This document shows, piece by piece, positions 1-6,752 of a DNA stretch of 10,486 bases. The position numbers and the translations under genes were made by a program. The notes beneath the pieces are model-generated. The model was not told where the DNA came from. It did not search any database and was given only the letters and a program-made list of their open reading frames with translations. Source of the DNA: Thiomicrospira sp. UBA5634. Its GTDB lineage: Bacteria > Pseudomonadota > Gammaproteobacteria > Thiomicrospirales > Thiomicrospiraceae. Numbering within the stretch: position 1 is the stretch's first letter; each line of letters begins with the position of its first letter. The stretch covers positions 1 to 10,486 of the forward strand of contig DIJW01000055.1 in assembly GCA_002421475.1 (NCBI GenBank), given 5' to 3'.

Positions 1-456
1 GCTCCGGTTGTTGTTGCACCTACAACCGCCGCTCCCTCAACCAGTGTCTCGCCAGCGAGTACGGATGATACCGCTGAACAGAAGCGTCAATATGATGCAG
101 CGTTTGCTTTAATGCGTGACGCTAAATATGATGAATCCATTGCGGCATTTGAAGCGTTTGCTACAAAATATCCGCAAGCACCTTTAACCAGTAATGCTTA
201 TTATTGGATGGGGGAAGGTTATTTGATTAAACAAAACTTTGCTAAAGCGTATGAAGCATTTGACATAGTGTTAAAGCAATATGCCAACAGCAATAAAATC
301 GAGGACTCGATGTTGCGCGGCGCTGATAGTCTTGTGGGTTTAAATCGCATGGATGAAGCGAAAGCGATGTATGAAGGTTTGGTAAAAAAATATCCGACCA
401 GTCGTGCGGCTAAAAGCGCTGAACGTCGTTTAGATCGTTTTAAAACCGGACAGTAG
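1..456 (+). CDS. cpoB: Cell division coordinator CpoB (YbgF), C-terminal part
   Basis: Partial gene. The reading frame is open from base 1, so the start lies upstream of the window. The visible 151 residues begin with an Ala/Pro/Thr/Ser-rich linker ([15 protein letters not shown]), followed by a TPR-type domain with helices such as [39 protein letters not shown] and ARRMDEA-like repeats ending in [14 protein letters not shown]. This linker-plus-TPR order is that of CpoB/YbgF, a periplasmic partner of TolA that coordinates outer-membrane constriction with peptidoglycan synthesis during division. The N-terminal signal peptide and coiled coil are not in the window. The stop codon TAG overlaps the possible GTG start of queC, so the two are probably co-transcribed. 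In Pseudomonas and relatives the tol-pal-cpoB cluster is followed by queE and queC; here queE is not between them. Another periplasmic TPR protein is possible but less likely in this context. Confidence 0.86.
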   Translation, partial: APVVVAPTTAAPSTSVSPASTDDTAEQKRQYDAAFALMRDAKYDESIAAFEAFATKYPQAPLTSNAYYWMGEGYLIKQNFAKAYEAFDIVLKQYANSNKIEDSMLRGADSLVGLNRMDEAKAMYEGLVKKYPTSRAAKSAERRLDRFKTGQ

Positions 457-458
457 TG

Positions 459-1136
459 ATGAACCGTCGTGCAGTAGTGCTGTTATCAGGCGGATTAGAT
501 TCGGTCACGGTGTTGGCTTATGCTAAGTCGCAGGGTTATGAATGCCATACCTTGAGCTTTGATTATGGTCAACGCCATCAAGTTGAATTAAACGCGGCTG
601 AGCGTTTAGCCAATTTGCACGGTGCTGCGAGCCATCGTGTTATGTTGATGAACATGGCCGCAATCGGCGGTTCTGCTTTGACGGATCAGACGATTGATGT
701 GCCGGTTGAAGGGGTGGGTGAAACCATTCCAGTCACTTATGTGCCGGCACGCAATACGATTTTCCTTTCTTACGCACTTGGTTTAGCGGAAGTACTTGAA
801 GCGCAGACGATTTTTATTGGCGTAAATGCGGTTGACTATTCCGGTTATCCGGATTGTCGGCCTGAATATATTGCGGCATTTGAAAAAATGGCTAATCTCG
901 CTACCAAAAGTGCGATTGAAGGTTTGCCGATTCATATTGAAACGCCATTAATCAGTTTGACCAAAGCGCAAATTATTCAGTTGGGTTTGTCATTAGGTGT
1001 GGATTACGCTGAAACTGTGTCGTGTTATCAAGCTGATTCAGCCGGTAGAGCTTGTGGTGTGTGCGATTCTTGTCGATTACGTAAGCAAGGTTTTATTGAT
1101 GCAGGGATAACTGATCCAACTCGATACCAAAACTAA
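459..1136 (+). CDS. queC: 7-cyano-7-deazaguanine (preQ0) synthase QueC
   Basis: QueC makes preQ0 from 7-carboxy-7-deazaguanine, ammonia and ATP in the queuosine tRNA-modification pathway of the cytoplasm. The 225-residue length is normal for the family. The N-terminal ATP-binding PP-loop SGGLDS is at residues 10-15, followed by FDYGQRH. Central family signatures are [10 protein letters not shown] and [17 protein letters not shown]. The C-terminal zinc site is visible as SCYQ followed by CGVCDSC, giving four cysteines. The start is ambiguous: a GTG at 456 and an ATG at 459 are adjacent and in frame. I chose the ATG because GGA at 448-450 is then at a suitable distance. Either start overlaps or abuts the cpoB stop, indicating translational coupling. 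No clear terminator follows directly; the next signal is the tRNA-Lys promoter. Confidence 0.97.
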   Translation: MNRRAVVLLSGGLDSVTVLAYAKSQGYECHTLSFDYGQRHQVELNAAERLANLHGAASHRVMLMNMAAIGGSALTDQTIDVPVEGVGETIPVTYVPARNTIFLSYALGLAEVLEAQTIFIGVNAVDYSGYPDCRPEYIAAFEKMANLATKSAIEGLPIHIETPLISLTKAQIIQLGLSLGVDYAETVSCYQADSAGRACGVCDSCRLRKQGFIDAGITDPTRYQN

Positions 1137-1278
1137 TGCCGTTTTGAAAGCATCAATAATTTTGTGTTTGTTGTTAAAATTTTTTTAGATTCAACCGGTT
1201 AAATAAAAACCACTCGTTTTTTGTATTCCGCTTAATAATGCTGAGTATAAAAAAATGTAAAAAAAGCTGAAAAAGGCC

Positions 1279-1306
1279 TTGCCAAGCCTCTCCAGCTCTG
1301 TATAAT
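1279..1306 (+). promoter_or_regulatory. Sigma-70 promoter of tRNA-Lys
   Basis: A -35 box TTGCCA (1279-1284) and a perfect -10 box TATAAT (1301-1306) are separated by 16 bp, about 18 bp ahead of the mature tRNA 5' end. The -10 is followed by the G+C-rich stretch ACGCCGC, the kind of discriminator typical of stringently controlled stable-RNA promoters. That regulation is inferred from base composition only. Confidence 0.8.
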
Positions 1307-1323
1307 ACGCCGCATATCAACGA

Positions 1324-1399
1324 GGGTCGTTAGCTCAGTCGGTAGAGCAGTTGGCTTTTAACCAATTGGTCGTGCGTTCGAATCGCACACGACCCACCA
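1324..1399 (+). tRNA. tRNA-Lys (anticodon TTT)
   Basis: A complete cloverleaf folds from these 76 bases. The acceptor stem is GGGTCGT (1324-1330) with ACGACCC (1389-1395). The D stem is GCTC/GAGC. The anticodon stem GTTGG/CCAAT has one G-T pair and a loop with TTT at 1357-1359. The T stem is GTGCG/CGCAC with loop TTCGAAT. The discriminator is A1396 and CCA is encoded at 1397-1399. A TTT anticodon reads AAA and AAG lysine codons. It is not a queuosine target, so its position next to queC is not a functional pairing. The gene has its own promoter and terminator. Confidence 0.98.
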
Positions 1400-1406
1400 T
1401 ATTTAG

Positions 1407-1441
1407 AAACCGCGTTAAGTCTAACTTAACGCGGTTTTTTT
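1407..1441 (+). terminator. Intrinsic terminator after tRNA-Lys
   Basis: A perfect 14-bp inverted repeat (AAACCGCGTTAAGT at 1407-1420 with its complement at 1424-1437, loop CTA) runs into seven consecutive T residues ending at 1441. This is a strong rho-independent terminator for the tRNA transcript. From here to the symporter start (1442-1602) the DNA is A+T-rich, and I see no gene and no convincing promoter in it. Confidence 0.92.
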
Positions 1442-1602
1442 ATTTGTGCATTATTTTGTCATCTCTTTGAAATAAATCTATTCGTCTTAACTTTTGTTTG
1501 TTATATTTCGGTTTTTTGGCTCAGGCTATCAATTTGGAAATGCTTCGCGCAAGGCAAATTTGATGAACTGTTAACATCGACTCGTTTTGAGAATTACACA
1601 CT

Positions 1603-3039
1603 ATGCTAATTGGTTTTACCTTTCTGTATTTATTCTTGTCGATCGCACTGGGGCTATATGCCGCAACGAAAGTAAAAAATCTTGGAGATTATGTATCTGC
1701 CGGTCGAAGTTTACCTATTTGGGTGGTGACGGCGATGGTGTTCGCTACCTGGTTTGGTGCGGAAACGGTCTTGGGCATTCCGGCAGAATTTTTGGAAGGT
1801 GATCTCGGATCGTTGATATCTGATCCGTTTGGCGCGGCGCTGTGTTTGATTTTGTTCGGCTTGTTTTTTGCGCGCAAGCTGTATCAAATGAATTTGCTTA
1901 CCATTGGCGACTTTTATCGTATTCGTTTTGACCGTCGTATGGAGTTAGTAACGTCTGTAGCGATTGCGATTTCTTACTTGGGTTGGGTATCGGCGCAGAT
2001 TATGGCACTCGGTTTAGTGTTTAACGTGTTGTCGGATGGTTACATCAGCCAATTTAACGGTATTTTATTGGGTACAACAGTTGTGCTGATTTATACCCTG
2101 TTTGGCGGAATGTGGTCGGTCGCGATGACGACTTTTGTTCAGATGATTATTATTGTGCTCGGTTTGTTGTTTATTGCTTGGTATTTATCCGGCATGACAG
2201 GTGGTGTTATGCCAGTGATTGAACATGCTGCACAAGCGGAAAAGTTTAACTTTTTACCGGATTTTAATGCCATCGCAATGTTGGCGTTTATGTCGGCGTT
2301 ATTAACGATGGGCTTAGGCTCATTAGCGCAACAGGACGTGTTTCAGCGTGCCAATACATCTAAGAATGCCAATGTTGCGGTTTGGGGTACGGTCAGCGGT
2401 GGGGTGTTGTATTTATTGTTTGCGGCTGTGCCAATCTTTTTGGGTTATTCGGCATATTTAATTAATCCGGAGTTGGTGAATAGTTTTATGCACATTGATA
2501 GCCAACAGGTATTGCCACAGTTGGTTAAACAGCATTTGCCATTGTTCGCTCAAGTCATTTTTTATGGCGCATTATTATCGGTTATTATGTCGACCGCTTC
2601 GGCAACCATGTTGGCACCGTCGGTGATTATTTCAGAAAACATTTTACGTGGTTTTATTCGTGATATTAGTGATCGCAATTTATTGATGTTAACGCGCGGC
2701 GTGGTGGTCAGTTTTGCATTATTGGTCGCAATTTATACCTTATGGTCGTTAGAACAAGAAACCTCGATTCATAAAATGGTTGAGAACGCTTATAAAGTAA
2801 CGTTGGTGGTTGCTTTTGTACCGTTGGTTGCAGGGTTGTACTGGAAACGCGCGAGTGTGTATGGCGCTTATTTAGGTGTGGTCATGGGCTTGGTGGTTTG
2901 GTTAAGCCTGGAATGGCTTGCGCCAGGCCTGGAAGATTCATTACCGGCGCATTTCATTGGTTTCTTTGCGGCGATTGTCGGTATGGTGATCGGCTCATTA
3001 CGTTGGCCGTATTCGCAACCCGCACCTGCACAGTCTTAG
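1603..3039 (+). CDS. Sodium:solute symporter (SSS family)
   Basis: A 478-residue polytopic inner-membrane protein with about 12-13 hydrophobic segments, the size and topology of the SSS family (PutP, SGLT and relatives), which couples substrate uptake to sodium influx. Family features in order are a first hydrophobic helix from the N-terminus, DYVSAGRSLP (about residues 29-38), the TM segment VFATWFGAETVLG, and VIMSTASATM at residues 327-336. The last corresponds to the serine/threonine-containing helix that forms the second sodium site in characterised members. The substrate cannot be told from sequence; proline, pantothenate, acetate and others are all possible. The start ATG has only a weak GAG-type Shine-Dalgarno (about 1589). 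Near the C-terminus (residues 441-443, Pro-Gly-Leu) the gene contains the 10-bp core of the repeated palindrome. No typical terminator follows, but a pair of the full palindromes lies 34 bp after the stop. Confidence 0.93.
   Translation: MLIGFTFLYLFLSIALGLYAATKVKNLGDYVSAGRSLPIWVVTAMVFATWFGAETVLGIPAEFLEGDLGSLISDPFGAALCLILFGLFFARKLYQMNLLTIGDFYRIRFDRRMELVTSVAIAISYLGWVSAQIMALGLVFNVLSDGYISQFNGILLGTTVVLIYTLFGGMWSVAMTTFVQMIIIVLGLLFIAWYLSGMTGGVMPVIEHAAQAEKFNFLPDFNAIAMLAFMSALLTMGLGSLAQQDVFQRANTSKNANVAVWGTVSGGVLYLLFAAVPIFLGYSAYLINPELVNSFMHIDSQQVLPQLVKQHLPLFAQVIFYGALLSVIMSTASATMLAPSVIISENILRGFIRDISDRNLLMLTRGVVVSFALLVAIYTLWSLEQETSIHKMVENAYKVTLVVAFVPLVAGLYWKRASVYGAYLGVVMGLVVWLSLEWLAPGLEDSLPAHFIGFFAAIVGMVIGSLRWPYSQPAPAQS
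2923..2932. repeat. CCAGGCCTGG core copy of the palindromic repeat, inside the symporter
   Basis: This is the 10-bp core CCAGGCCTGG without the outer A/T pair (flanked by G and A). It is read as CCA GGC CTG, Pro-Gly-Leu, a different codon phase from the Thr-Arg-Pro-Gly phase of the copies in the other genes. A half-site GCCTGG at 2906-2911 can pair with CCAGGC at 2923-2928. It may be a degenerate or coincidental member of the family. Confidence 0.6.
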
Positions 3040-3072
3040 CATTACGCATTTAATCAGTATAACCTTTCTACC

Positions 3073-3084
3073 ACCAGGCCTGGT
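3073..3084. repeat. Palindrome ACCAGGCCTGGT, first of a pair 3' of the symporter
   Basis: A perfect 12-bp palindrome in the 135-bp gap between symporter and helicase. A second identical copy starts exactly 21 bp later, so the two centres are about two DNA helical turns apart. No T-run follows, so it is not a standard rho-independent terminator. Confidence 0.9.
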
Positions 3085-3093
3085 TGAGTTTGC

Positions 3094-3105
3094 ACCAGGC
3101 CTGGT
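3094..3105. repeat. Palindrome ACCAGGCCTGGT, second of a pair 3' of the symporter
   Basis: Identical to the copy at 3073-3084, with 9 bp between them. Because each copy is self-complementary, the two can also pair with each other in RNA as a 12-bp stem with a 9-nt loop. It lies just upstream of a candidate promoter for the helicase gene, so it could act as an operator or as a 3' RNA structure. Confidence 0.9.
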
Positions 3106-3116
3106 ATCTAAATAAC

Positions 3117-3145
3117 TTGCGTTACGTTACAGGGATTCGCATAAT
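3117..3145 (+). promoter_or_regulatory. Candidate sigma-70 promoter for the helicase gene
   Basis: TTGCGT (3117-3122) and CATAAT (3140-3145) are separated by 17 bp, about 30 bp ahead of the helicase start. The -10 matches the consensus at five of six positions and the -35 at three. The paired palindromes end 11 bp upstream of the -35 box. Predicted by eye only. Confidence 0.4.
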
Positions 3146-3174
3146 GTGCGCCTTGTGATCAAGTCTACCTCTGG

Positions 3175-4677
3175 ATGAAAAGCTCTTATCAAATCGGCCA
3201 ATATGCCGCAACACCTGAACAATCCGCTATTATTGACGCCGCATTACGTGGGGAAAGTTTTAAAGTGCCCGCGTTTGCCGGCGCATCAAAAACCACGACC
3301 CTAAAAGGGGTAGCGGAACACCTGACCTTTAAACGCATTTTGTATTTAGCGTTTAACAAAGCGATTGCCGATGAGGCACGTCAATTATTTCCTCATTGGG
3401 TAGAGTGTCGAACGGCGCACAGTTTAGCCTATCGTCATCTTGTACAATCATCAGCATCTTATCGCGACAAGTTACAGCGCGGCGGCGCGTTTCTACCCTA
3501 TCAGGATCTCGAAACCTATTCAGGCAAACCGCAGGATTGGCGACCTTTTGGGCGCTCGCGCTTTCAGGTCAATATCGCCATTAGCGAAACCCTAAATCAG
3601 TTTCTCAACTCTGCCGATAAGCAAGTGATGGAAATCCATATTCCTGAAGCGGTGATGCATTGGGGCAAATCGGTCGCTGCGCATTTAATGACGCAGTTTA
3701 TTAATCAGTTGCTTGAATTCACCAATCAATTAGCGCAAGCGATGTTAGATGAAAATAGTCCTTGTGCGATGACCCACGATGCGTATTTAAAAGCCTTTCA
3801 ACTTAAACAGCCGCGATTAGGTTATGACATTATTTTATTGGACGAAGCGCAAGATACAAATCCGGTTCTACAAGCGATAGTGCGCCGCCAGTCTTGCCAA
3901 TTGATTGTAGTGGGGGATCGTCATCAAGAAATTTATGCGTGGCGTAATGCGGTTAATAGCATGGATCAGTTGGCATTAAAAGAATATGCCTTAACCCATT
4001 CATTTCGGTTTGGTGATAATGTCGCCGCGTTGGCGAATCAATTATTGCGCCATTTAAAAGAAACGCGCTTGCTGGTCGGACTTGGGCAGGATGAGCTGAT
4101 TAATAAAGGTTTTAGTCAGGCGGCGCCTTATGCGGTGATGTGTCGCACCAATGCCAAGGTGTTTGAGGTGGCCGAATATTGTTTAAAGCAAGGCATGAGT
4201 TACCACATTAATGGCGGGTTAGAACAAATTACTCGGTTGATTGCCTCGGCTTATGGGTTGTATCAAGGGGATCGCAAAGCGCCACGTTCACCGGAGTTAA
4301 GCCTGTTTAACTCGTGGCAGGAATTTAATGAAATTGCCGAAGAACTGAATAAAAGTGAATGGAAAACTATTATTAAGTTTGTTGAAACTCATAAAGAGCA
4401 AACACTGAAAAAAATCCAGCAGCTTGGTCAAAGTGCCAGCCAGCTTAATCAAGCGCATGTGTTTATCAGCACGGTGCATAAAGCAAAAGGTTTGGGGTTT
4501 GATCAAGTGGTATTAGCTTCAGATTTTGAGTGGCCGGAGCAGAAAAGTCCGAGTTATCGTGAGAGTTTAAATGTGATTTATGTGGCGATTACACGCGCCA
4601 AAAGAGTATTGGTGTTACCGAAAAGTTTACGTCGGGTGTTTGAGGCGGGGGATGAAACCAGGCCTGGTGATCAATAG
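3175..4677 (+). CDS. UvrD/FBH1-like superfamily 1 DNA helicase
   Basis: A 500-residue ATP-dependent SF1A helicase, expected to unwind or remodel DNA in the cytoplasm. Motifs in order are: Q motif TPEQSAII (13-20); Walker A AFAGASKTTT (33-42); motif Ia LAFNKAIADEA (59-69); TAHSLAYRHL (80-89); Walker B DEAQD (223-227); motif III with Q251, Y254 and R257 (GDRHQEIYAWRNA); motif IV THSFRF (274-279); motif V STVHKAKGLGF (432-442); motif VI VAITRAK (470-476) with the arginine finger R474. The AFAG Walker A, LAFNK and HSLAY motifs resemble the FBH1 (F-box helicase) branch more than UvrD or Rep proper. The second glycine of the usual GxGKT is serine here, while the catalytic Lys and Thr are kept. No F-box, nuclease or extra domain is visible. 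The last residues, TRPGDQ, are encoded by a copy of the palindromic repeat. No strong Shine-Dalgarno precedes the ATG. Role (repair, anti-recombination or defence) cannot be decided. Confidence 0.9.
   Translation: MKSSYQIGQYAATPEQSAIIDAALRGESFKVPAFAGASKTTTLKGVAEHLTFKRILYLAFNKAIADEARQLFPHWVECRTAHSLAYRHLVQSSASYRDKLQRGGAFLPYQDLETYSGKPQDWRPFGRSRFQVNIAISETLNQFLNSADKQVMEIHIPEAVMHWGKSVAAHLMTQFINQLLEFTNQLAQAMLDENSPCAMTHDAYLKAFQLKQPRLGYDIILLDEAQDTNPVLQAIVRRQSCQLIVVGDRHQEIYAWRNAVNSMDQLALKEYALTHSFRFGDNVAALANQLLRHLKETRLLVGLGQDELINKGFSQAAPYAVMCRTNAKVFEVAEYCLKQGMSYHINGGLEQITRLIASAYGLYQGDRKAPRSPELSLFNSWQEFNEIAEELNKSEWKTIIKFVETHKEQTLKKIQQLGQSASQLNQAHVFISTVHKAKGLGFDQVVLASDFEWPEQKSPSYRESLNVIYVAITRAKRVLVLPKSLRRVFEAGDETRPGDQ
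4657..4668. repeat. Palindrome ACCAGGCCTGGT in the last codons of the helicase
   Basis: A perfect copy, read in frame as ACC AGG CCT GGT, Thr495-Arg496-Pro497-Gly498, two codons before the stop region. Reading the arginine codons of this gene by eye, this is the only AGG; the others are CGN or a single AGA. It pairs with the copy 15 bp downstream across the stop codon. Confidence 0.9.
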
Positions 4678-4683
4678 TTTTAT

Positions 4684-4695
4684 ACCAGGCCTGGT
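4684..4695. repeat. Palindrome ACCAGGCCTGGT between convergent helicase and ygfZ
   Basis: A perfect copy in the 25-bp gap between the convergent stops, 6 bp after the helicase stop and 7 bp after the ygfZ stop on the other strand. On the plus strand it is followed by TGTTGTTTTATT, so it could help end helicase transcription. The T-run is broken, so this is not certain. The offset from the copy at 4657 is 27 bp. Confidence 0.9.
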
Positions 4696-4702
4696 TGTTG
4701 TT

Positions 4703-5770
4703 TTATTCGTCGTCGGTTAATAAATAAGGCAAGGGTTCAATTTTAGCTAAGCCGCCACTGCTGGTGCGTAATTCACCGGTTGCCGACTCCAGCGATTTTA
4801 GGTTGCCGACCGCCAAACACAAGGTGCCTTCAAAAATATCCGGATTCGATAACACCACATCTAGCTTGTAGTTCCTGTCATCATTATCCAATAACTCTAA
4901 GGTGTCTCCGGCGGCCAAATCCAACACTTCGTCTAAATGTAAGCGCAGCATACGTTTTGCCGCTTTACCGCGATAATGCATACGCGCAATAATTTCTTGG
5001 CCGGGGAAACAGCCTTTTTTAAAGTTAATCACTCCAACTTTATCGAGGTTTAAAAATTGGGCAATATGTTTGGCTGATGTCGCTGCTGTCACTTCCGCCA
5101 TGCCGGAAGCAATGTTGAGCAGACGCCAGTCAAAACTATTGGTCACGTCGCCGTTATTGCGCAGTTTTTTCCAGGCCTCAATCGCCTGATCCGCCGGGGC
5201 AAAAATTTCATAGCGATGGAACGGGCCGGGTACTTTAATAATATGCACCGATTCCAAGCCGTCTTCTTCAGAGCGCGTGCAAGCAAGTTCTTTTTTAATT
5301 TTGGTGTTTAAGCGGCGTTGAATATCCAGATCAGCAAACTGGCCGGCAAAACCAAAGCGTACCCATTCTTGCGACACTTCAGTCAGCGTGACCTTGGAGC
5401 GCATAACAAACATTTGTAAGCGTTTTAAAATTGCGTCACGCAAGGAACCGTCAAAACTTAAAAAATAACCATCATCCAGTTTAAAAATAAGAAATAACGC
5501 CAGCACTTGACCTTGCGGATCACAATAGGCAGAAAATTGTGCTTGTTGTTCACTGACATCATTCAAATCGTTACTGAGTTGGCCTTGTAAAAAACTTTTG
5601 GCCTCTTCACCGCTGACTTTAATCAGGGCATGATGTGCCAGACTTGCCATAACCGGGCCATGTTTAATCAGAACCCGTTCGAGTTCTGGGAATTCGAATT
5701 GTCTGATCGCGCCACTAGCGTCAAAATGGGCGTTTTGTGAGGTTAAATAATCTTGCCATAGCGTATTCAT
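4703..5770 (-). CDS. ygfZ: Folate-binding Fe-S cluster maturation protein YgfZ
   Basis: A 355-residue homologue of YgfZ (IBA57 type), a cytoplasmic tetrahydrofolate-binding protein related to GcvT that supports assembly or repair of some iron-sulfur enzymes. The diagnostic motif K-G-C-F-P-G-Q-E is present at residues 252-259 with Cys254, followed by IIARMHYRGKAAKRML, the family signature. The N-terminal GcvT-like domain contains ALIKVSGEEAKSFLQGQLSNDL (ligand-binding fold) and YCDPQGQVLALFLIF. The C-terminal part forms the small beta-barrel region. The start ATG at 5770 has a modest AGGGAT Shine-Dalgarno about 9 nt upstream. It converges on the helicase gene and diverges from cheW across a 153-bp control region. 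Confidence 0.93.
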   Translation of the reverse strand: MNTLWQDYLTSQNAHFDASGAIRQFEFPELERVLIKHGPVMASLAHHALIKVSGEEAKSFLQGQLSNDLNDVSEQQAQFSAYCDPQGQVLALFLIFKLDDGYFLSFDGSLRDAILKRLQMFVMRSKVTLTEVSQEWVRFGFAGQFADLDIQRRLNTKIKKELACTRSEEDGLESVHIIKVPGPFHRYEIFAPADQAIEAWKKLRNNGDVTNSFDWRLLNIASGMAEVTAATSAKHIAQFLNLDKVGVINFKKGCFPGQEIIARMHYRGKAAKRMLRLHLDEVLDLAAGDTLELLDNDDRNYKLDVVLSNPDIFEGTLCLAVGNLKSLESATGELRTSSGGLAKIEPLPYLLTDDE

Positions 5771-5796
5771 AAATATTTATCCCTGATTGAATGCGT

Positions 5797-5836
5797 CTAG
5801 TTTGGGGTAAGAATGATACCCTAGAGTTTAACTAGG
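5797..5836. repeat. Nested dyad in the ygfZ-cheW divergent control region
   Basis: CTAGTT (5797-5802) is complementary to AACTAG (5830-5835), and inside it GGGTA (5805-5809) is complementary to TACCC (5817-5821). A separate short dyad CCTAG/CCTAGG-type arm (5820-5824 with 5832-5836) overlaps it. The position between the two divergent starts fits an operator or an mRNA leader structure for ygfZ. Function is unknown. Confidence 0.4.
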
Positions 5837-5860
5837 ATAAATGACCTTTTCTAAATCTCA

Positions 5861-5889
5861 TTGAAATTTGAGCCTAACCTGCGTACCAT
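5861..5889 (+). promoter_or_regulatory. Candidate sigma-70 promoter for cheW
   Basis: TTGAAA (5861-5866) and TACCAT (5884-5889) have a 17-bp spacer, 35 bp ahead of the chosen cheW start. Both boxes match the consensus at four of six positions. I saw no flagellar sigma-28 type promoter here. By-eye prediction. Confidence 0.35.
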
Positions 5890-5923
5890 TAAGTAATTCA
5901 TCACTTTGCCTGTGGAGCTTACC

Positions 5924-6463
5924 GTGACAGTTAATAAAAAAGAATTTCTCACCTTTGAGTTAGGTAAAGAAGAATACGCCGTAGAAATTATGCGTGTTCA
6001 AGAAATTCGCGGCTGGGAAAATCCTGATCCTTTGCCGAATGTGCCTAGTTATGTCAAAGGGGTTGTTGATTTGCGCGGTACGATTGTGCCAATCATTGAC
6101 TTGCGTGAAAAGTTTGGCTTAAAAGTATCCTACAACGTCACCACGGTGGTGGTGGTGGTGCATGTTTTCACCAAGCAAGGTGAACGCATTATGGGGTTGG
6201 TAGTCGATTCGGTTTCAGATGTGCAGCAGTTTGATGTCGACAAACTTCAGCCGGCACCGGATATTTCAGCCTCCATTGATAGCCAGTTTATTTTAGGTTT
6301 AACCACCGTATTTGAACGCGTACCGCAACAAGAGCAAAACGAAACCGCTAAAAAACCAAAAGGGCGGATGGTTATTTTGATTGATATCGACAAACTGGCG
6401 AGTGAAGGTTTGATTGAACAGATGGATATGCATGAAGACCATATGCCGATGGGTAATGGCTAA
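5924..6463 (+). CDS. cheW: Chemotaxis coupling protein CheW
   Basis: CheW links methyl-accepting chemoreceptors to the histidine kinase CheA in the cytoplasmic face of the receptor array. The 179 residues cover one CheW domain: EFLTFELGKEEYAVEIMRVQEIRGW near the N-terminus, PNVPSYVKGVVDLRGTIVPIIDLREKFGL in the middle, and GLVVDSVSDVQQFD followed by ILIDIDKL near the end. A charged insert (QQEQNETAKKPKG) precedes the last strand, and the tail is rich in Met and His. The start is taken as GTG 5924 because GGAG at 5914-5917 sits 6 nt upstream; the longer frame from TTG 5906 would place that Shine-Dalgarno inside the gene. Five GTG codons in a row (6146-6160) encode Val75-79. No cheA or receptor gene adjoins it, so it is an orphan cheW, followed at once by a terminator. 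Confidence 0.95.
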   Translation: MTVNKKEFLTFELGKEEYAVEIMRVQEIRGWENPDPLPNVPSYVKGVVDLRGTIVPIIDLREKFGLKVSYNVTTVVVVVHVFTKQGERIMGLVVDSVSDVQQFDVDKLQPAPDISASIDSQFILGLTTVFERVPQQEQNETAKKPKGRMVILIDIDKLASEGLIEQMDMHEDHMPMGNG

Positions 6464-6491
6464 GCTGCCAACTCAAAATTGATCAACCAAT

Positions 6492-6519
6492 AAAAACCAA
6501 GCTTCGGCTTGGTTTTTTT
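6492..6519 (+). terminator. Intrinsic terminator after cheW
   Basis: An 11-bp perfect stem (AAAAACCAAGC at 6492-6502 with its complement at 6507-6517) is closed by the very stable TTCG tetraloop and ends in seven T residues (6513-6519). It lies 28 bp after the cheW stop. It should isolate cheW from the gene cluster downstream. Confidence 0.93.
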
Positions 6520-6521
6520 AT

Positions 6522-6565
6522 ACCTGCTGTTTATGTAATGGCAAAAGTTGCCGTTCAGGTTTTTT
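6522..6565 (+). terminator. Possible second, tandem terminator
   Basis: AATGGCAA (6537-6544) pairs with TTGCCGTT (6548-6555) around an AAG loop with one T-G wobble. The outer arms ACCTG (6522-6526) and CAGGT (6556-6560) also pair, leaving a 10-nt bulge on the left. Six T residues (6560-6565) follow. It is weaker than the preceding terminator and may serve as a backup. From here to 6690 I see no gene, only A+T-rich DNA with a short hairpin AAACC/GGTTT at 6675-6687. Confidence 0.4.
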
Positions 6566-6698
6566 CTTATTCCCTCACTTCAATAAGCTTGCTCATCTTT
6601 AAACCCTTAGCGTTTGTTAGAGCGGCATTGTTTAAGCAGCATCAAGCGCAGAAAAACGTAGCAATTTTCAATTTAAACCTCCGGTTTCAGGCTTAAGT

Positions 6699-6717
6699 AT
6701 CTATTCAGGTGATAGAT
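6699..6717. promoter_or_regulatory. Dyad ATCTAT-N7-ATAGAT, possible activator site
   Basis: Perfect 6-bp arms (6699-6704 and 6712-6717) flank 7 bp. The centre lies about 45 bp upstream of the sigma-54 -24 element, or roughly 70 bp before the expected transcription start. Sigma-54 promoters need an upstream enhancer-binding protein, and this is the clearest nearby dyad, but the spacing is shorter than is usual for many such sites. Confidence 0.35.
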
Positions 6718-6752
6718 TGATCATGTAAAAACTACCCATTAAATTGCATAAA

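Noticed and set aside
1273..1280. AAGGCCTT near the tRNA promoter as a member of the repeat family
   Set aside because: It shares only the AGGCCT centre; flanking bases differ and it overlaps the -35 region.
1530..1566. AATTTG/CAAATT inverted repeat upstream of the symporter
   Set aside because: The arms are short and A+T-rich with a long loop; this is easily met by chance.
1689..1877. Minus-strand ORF of 62 codons within the symporter
   Set aside because: It is a shadow of the symporter coding sequence, with no Shine-Dalgarno and no recognisable motif. The other short ORFs overlapping known genes were dropped for the same reason.
3073..3105. Palindrome pair as a classical rho-independent terminator
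   Set aside because: No T-run follows on either strand. Other terminators in this window have long T-runs, so the signal differs.
5172..5179. CCAGGCCT inside ygfZ as another palindrome copy
   Set aside because: It matches only 8 of the 10 core bases and is not palindromic over the full length.
5906..5923. TTG start six codons upstream of the chosen cheW start
   Set aside because: It would place the GGAG Shine-Dalgarno inside the gene, and CheW family proteins normally begin near the chosen GTG.
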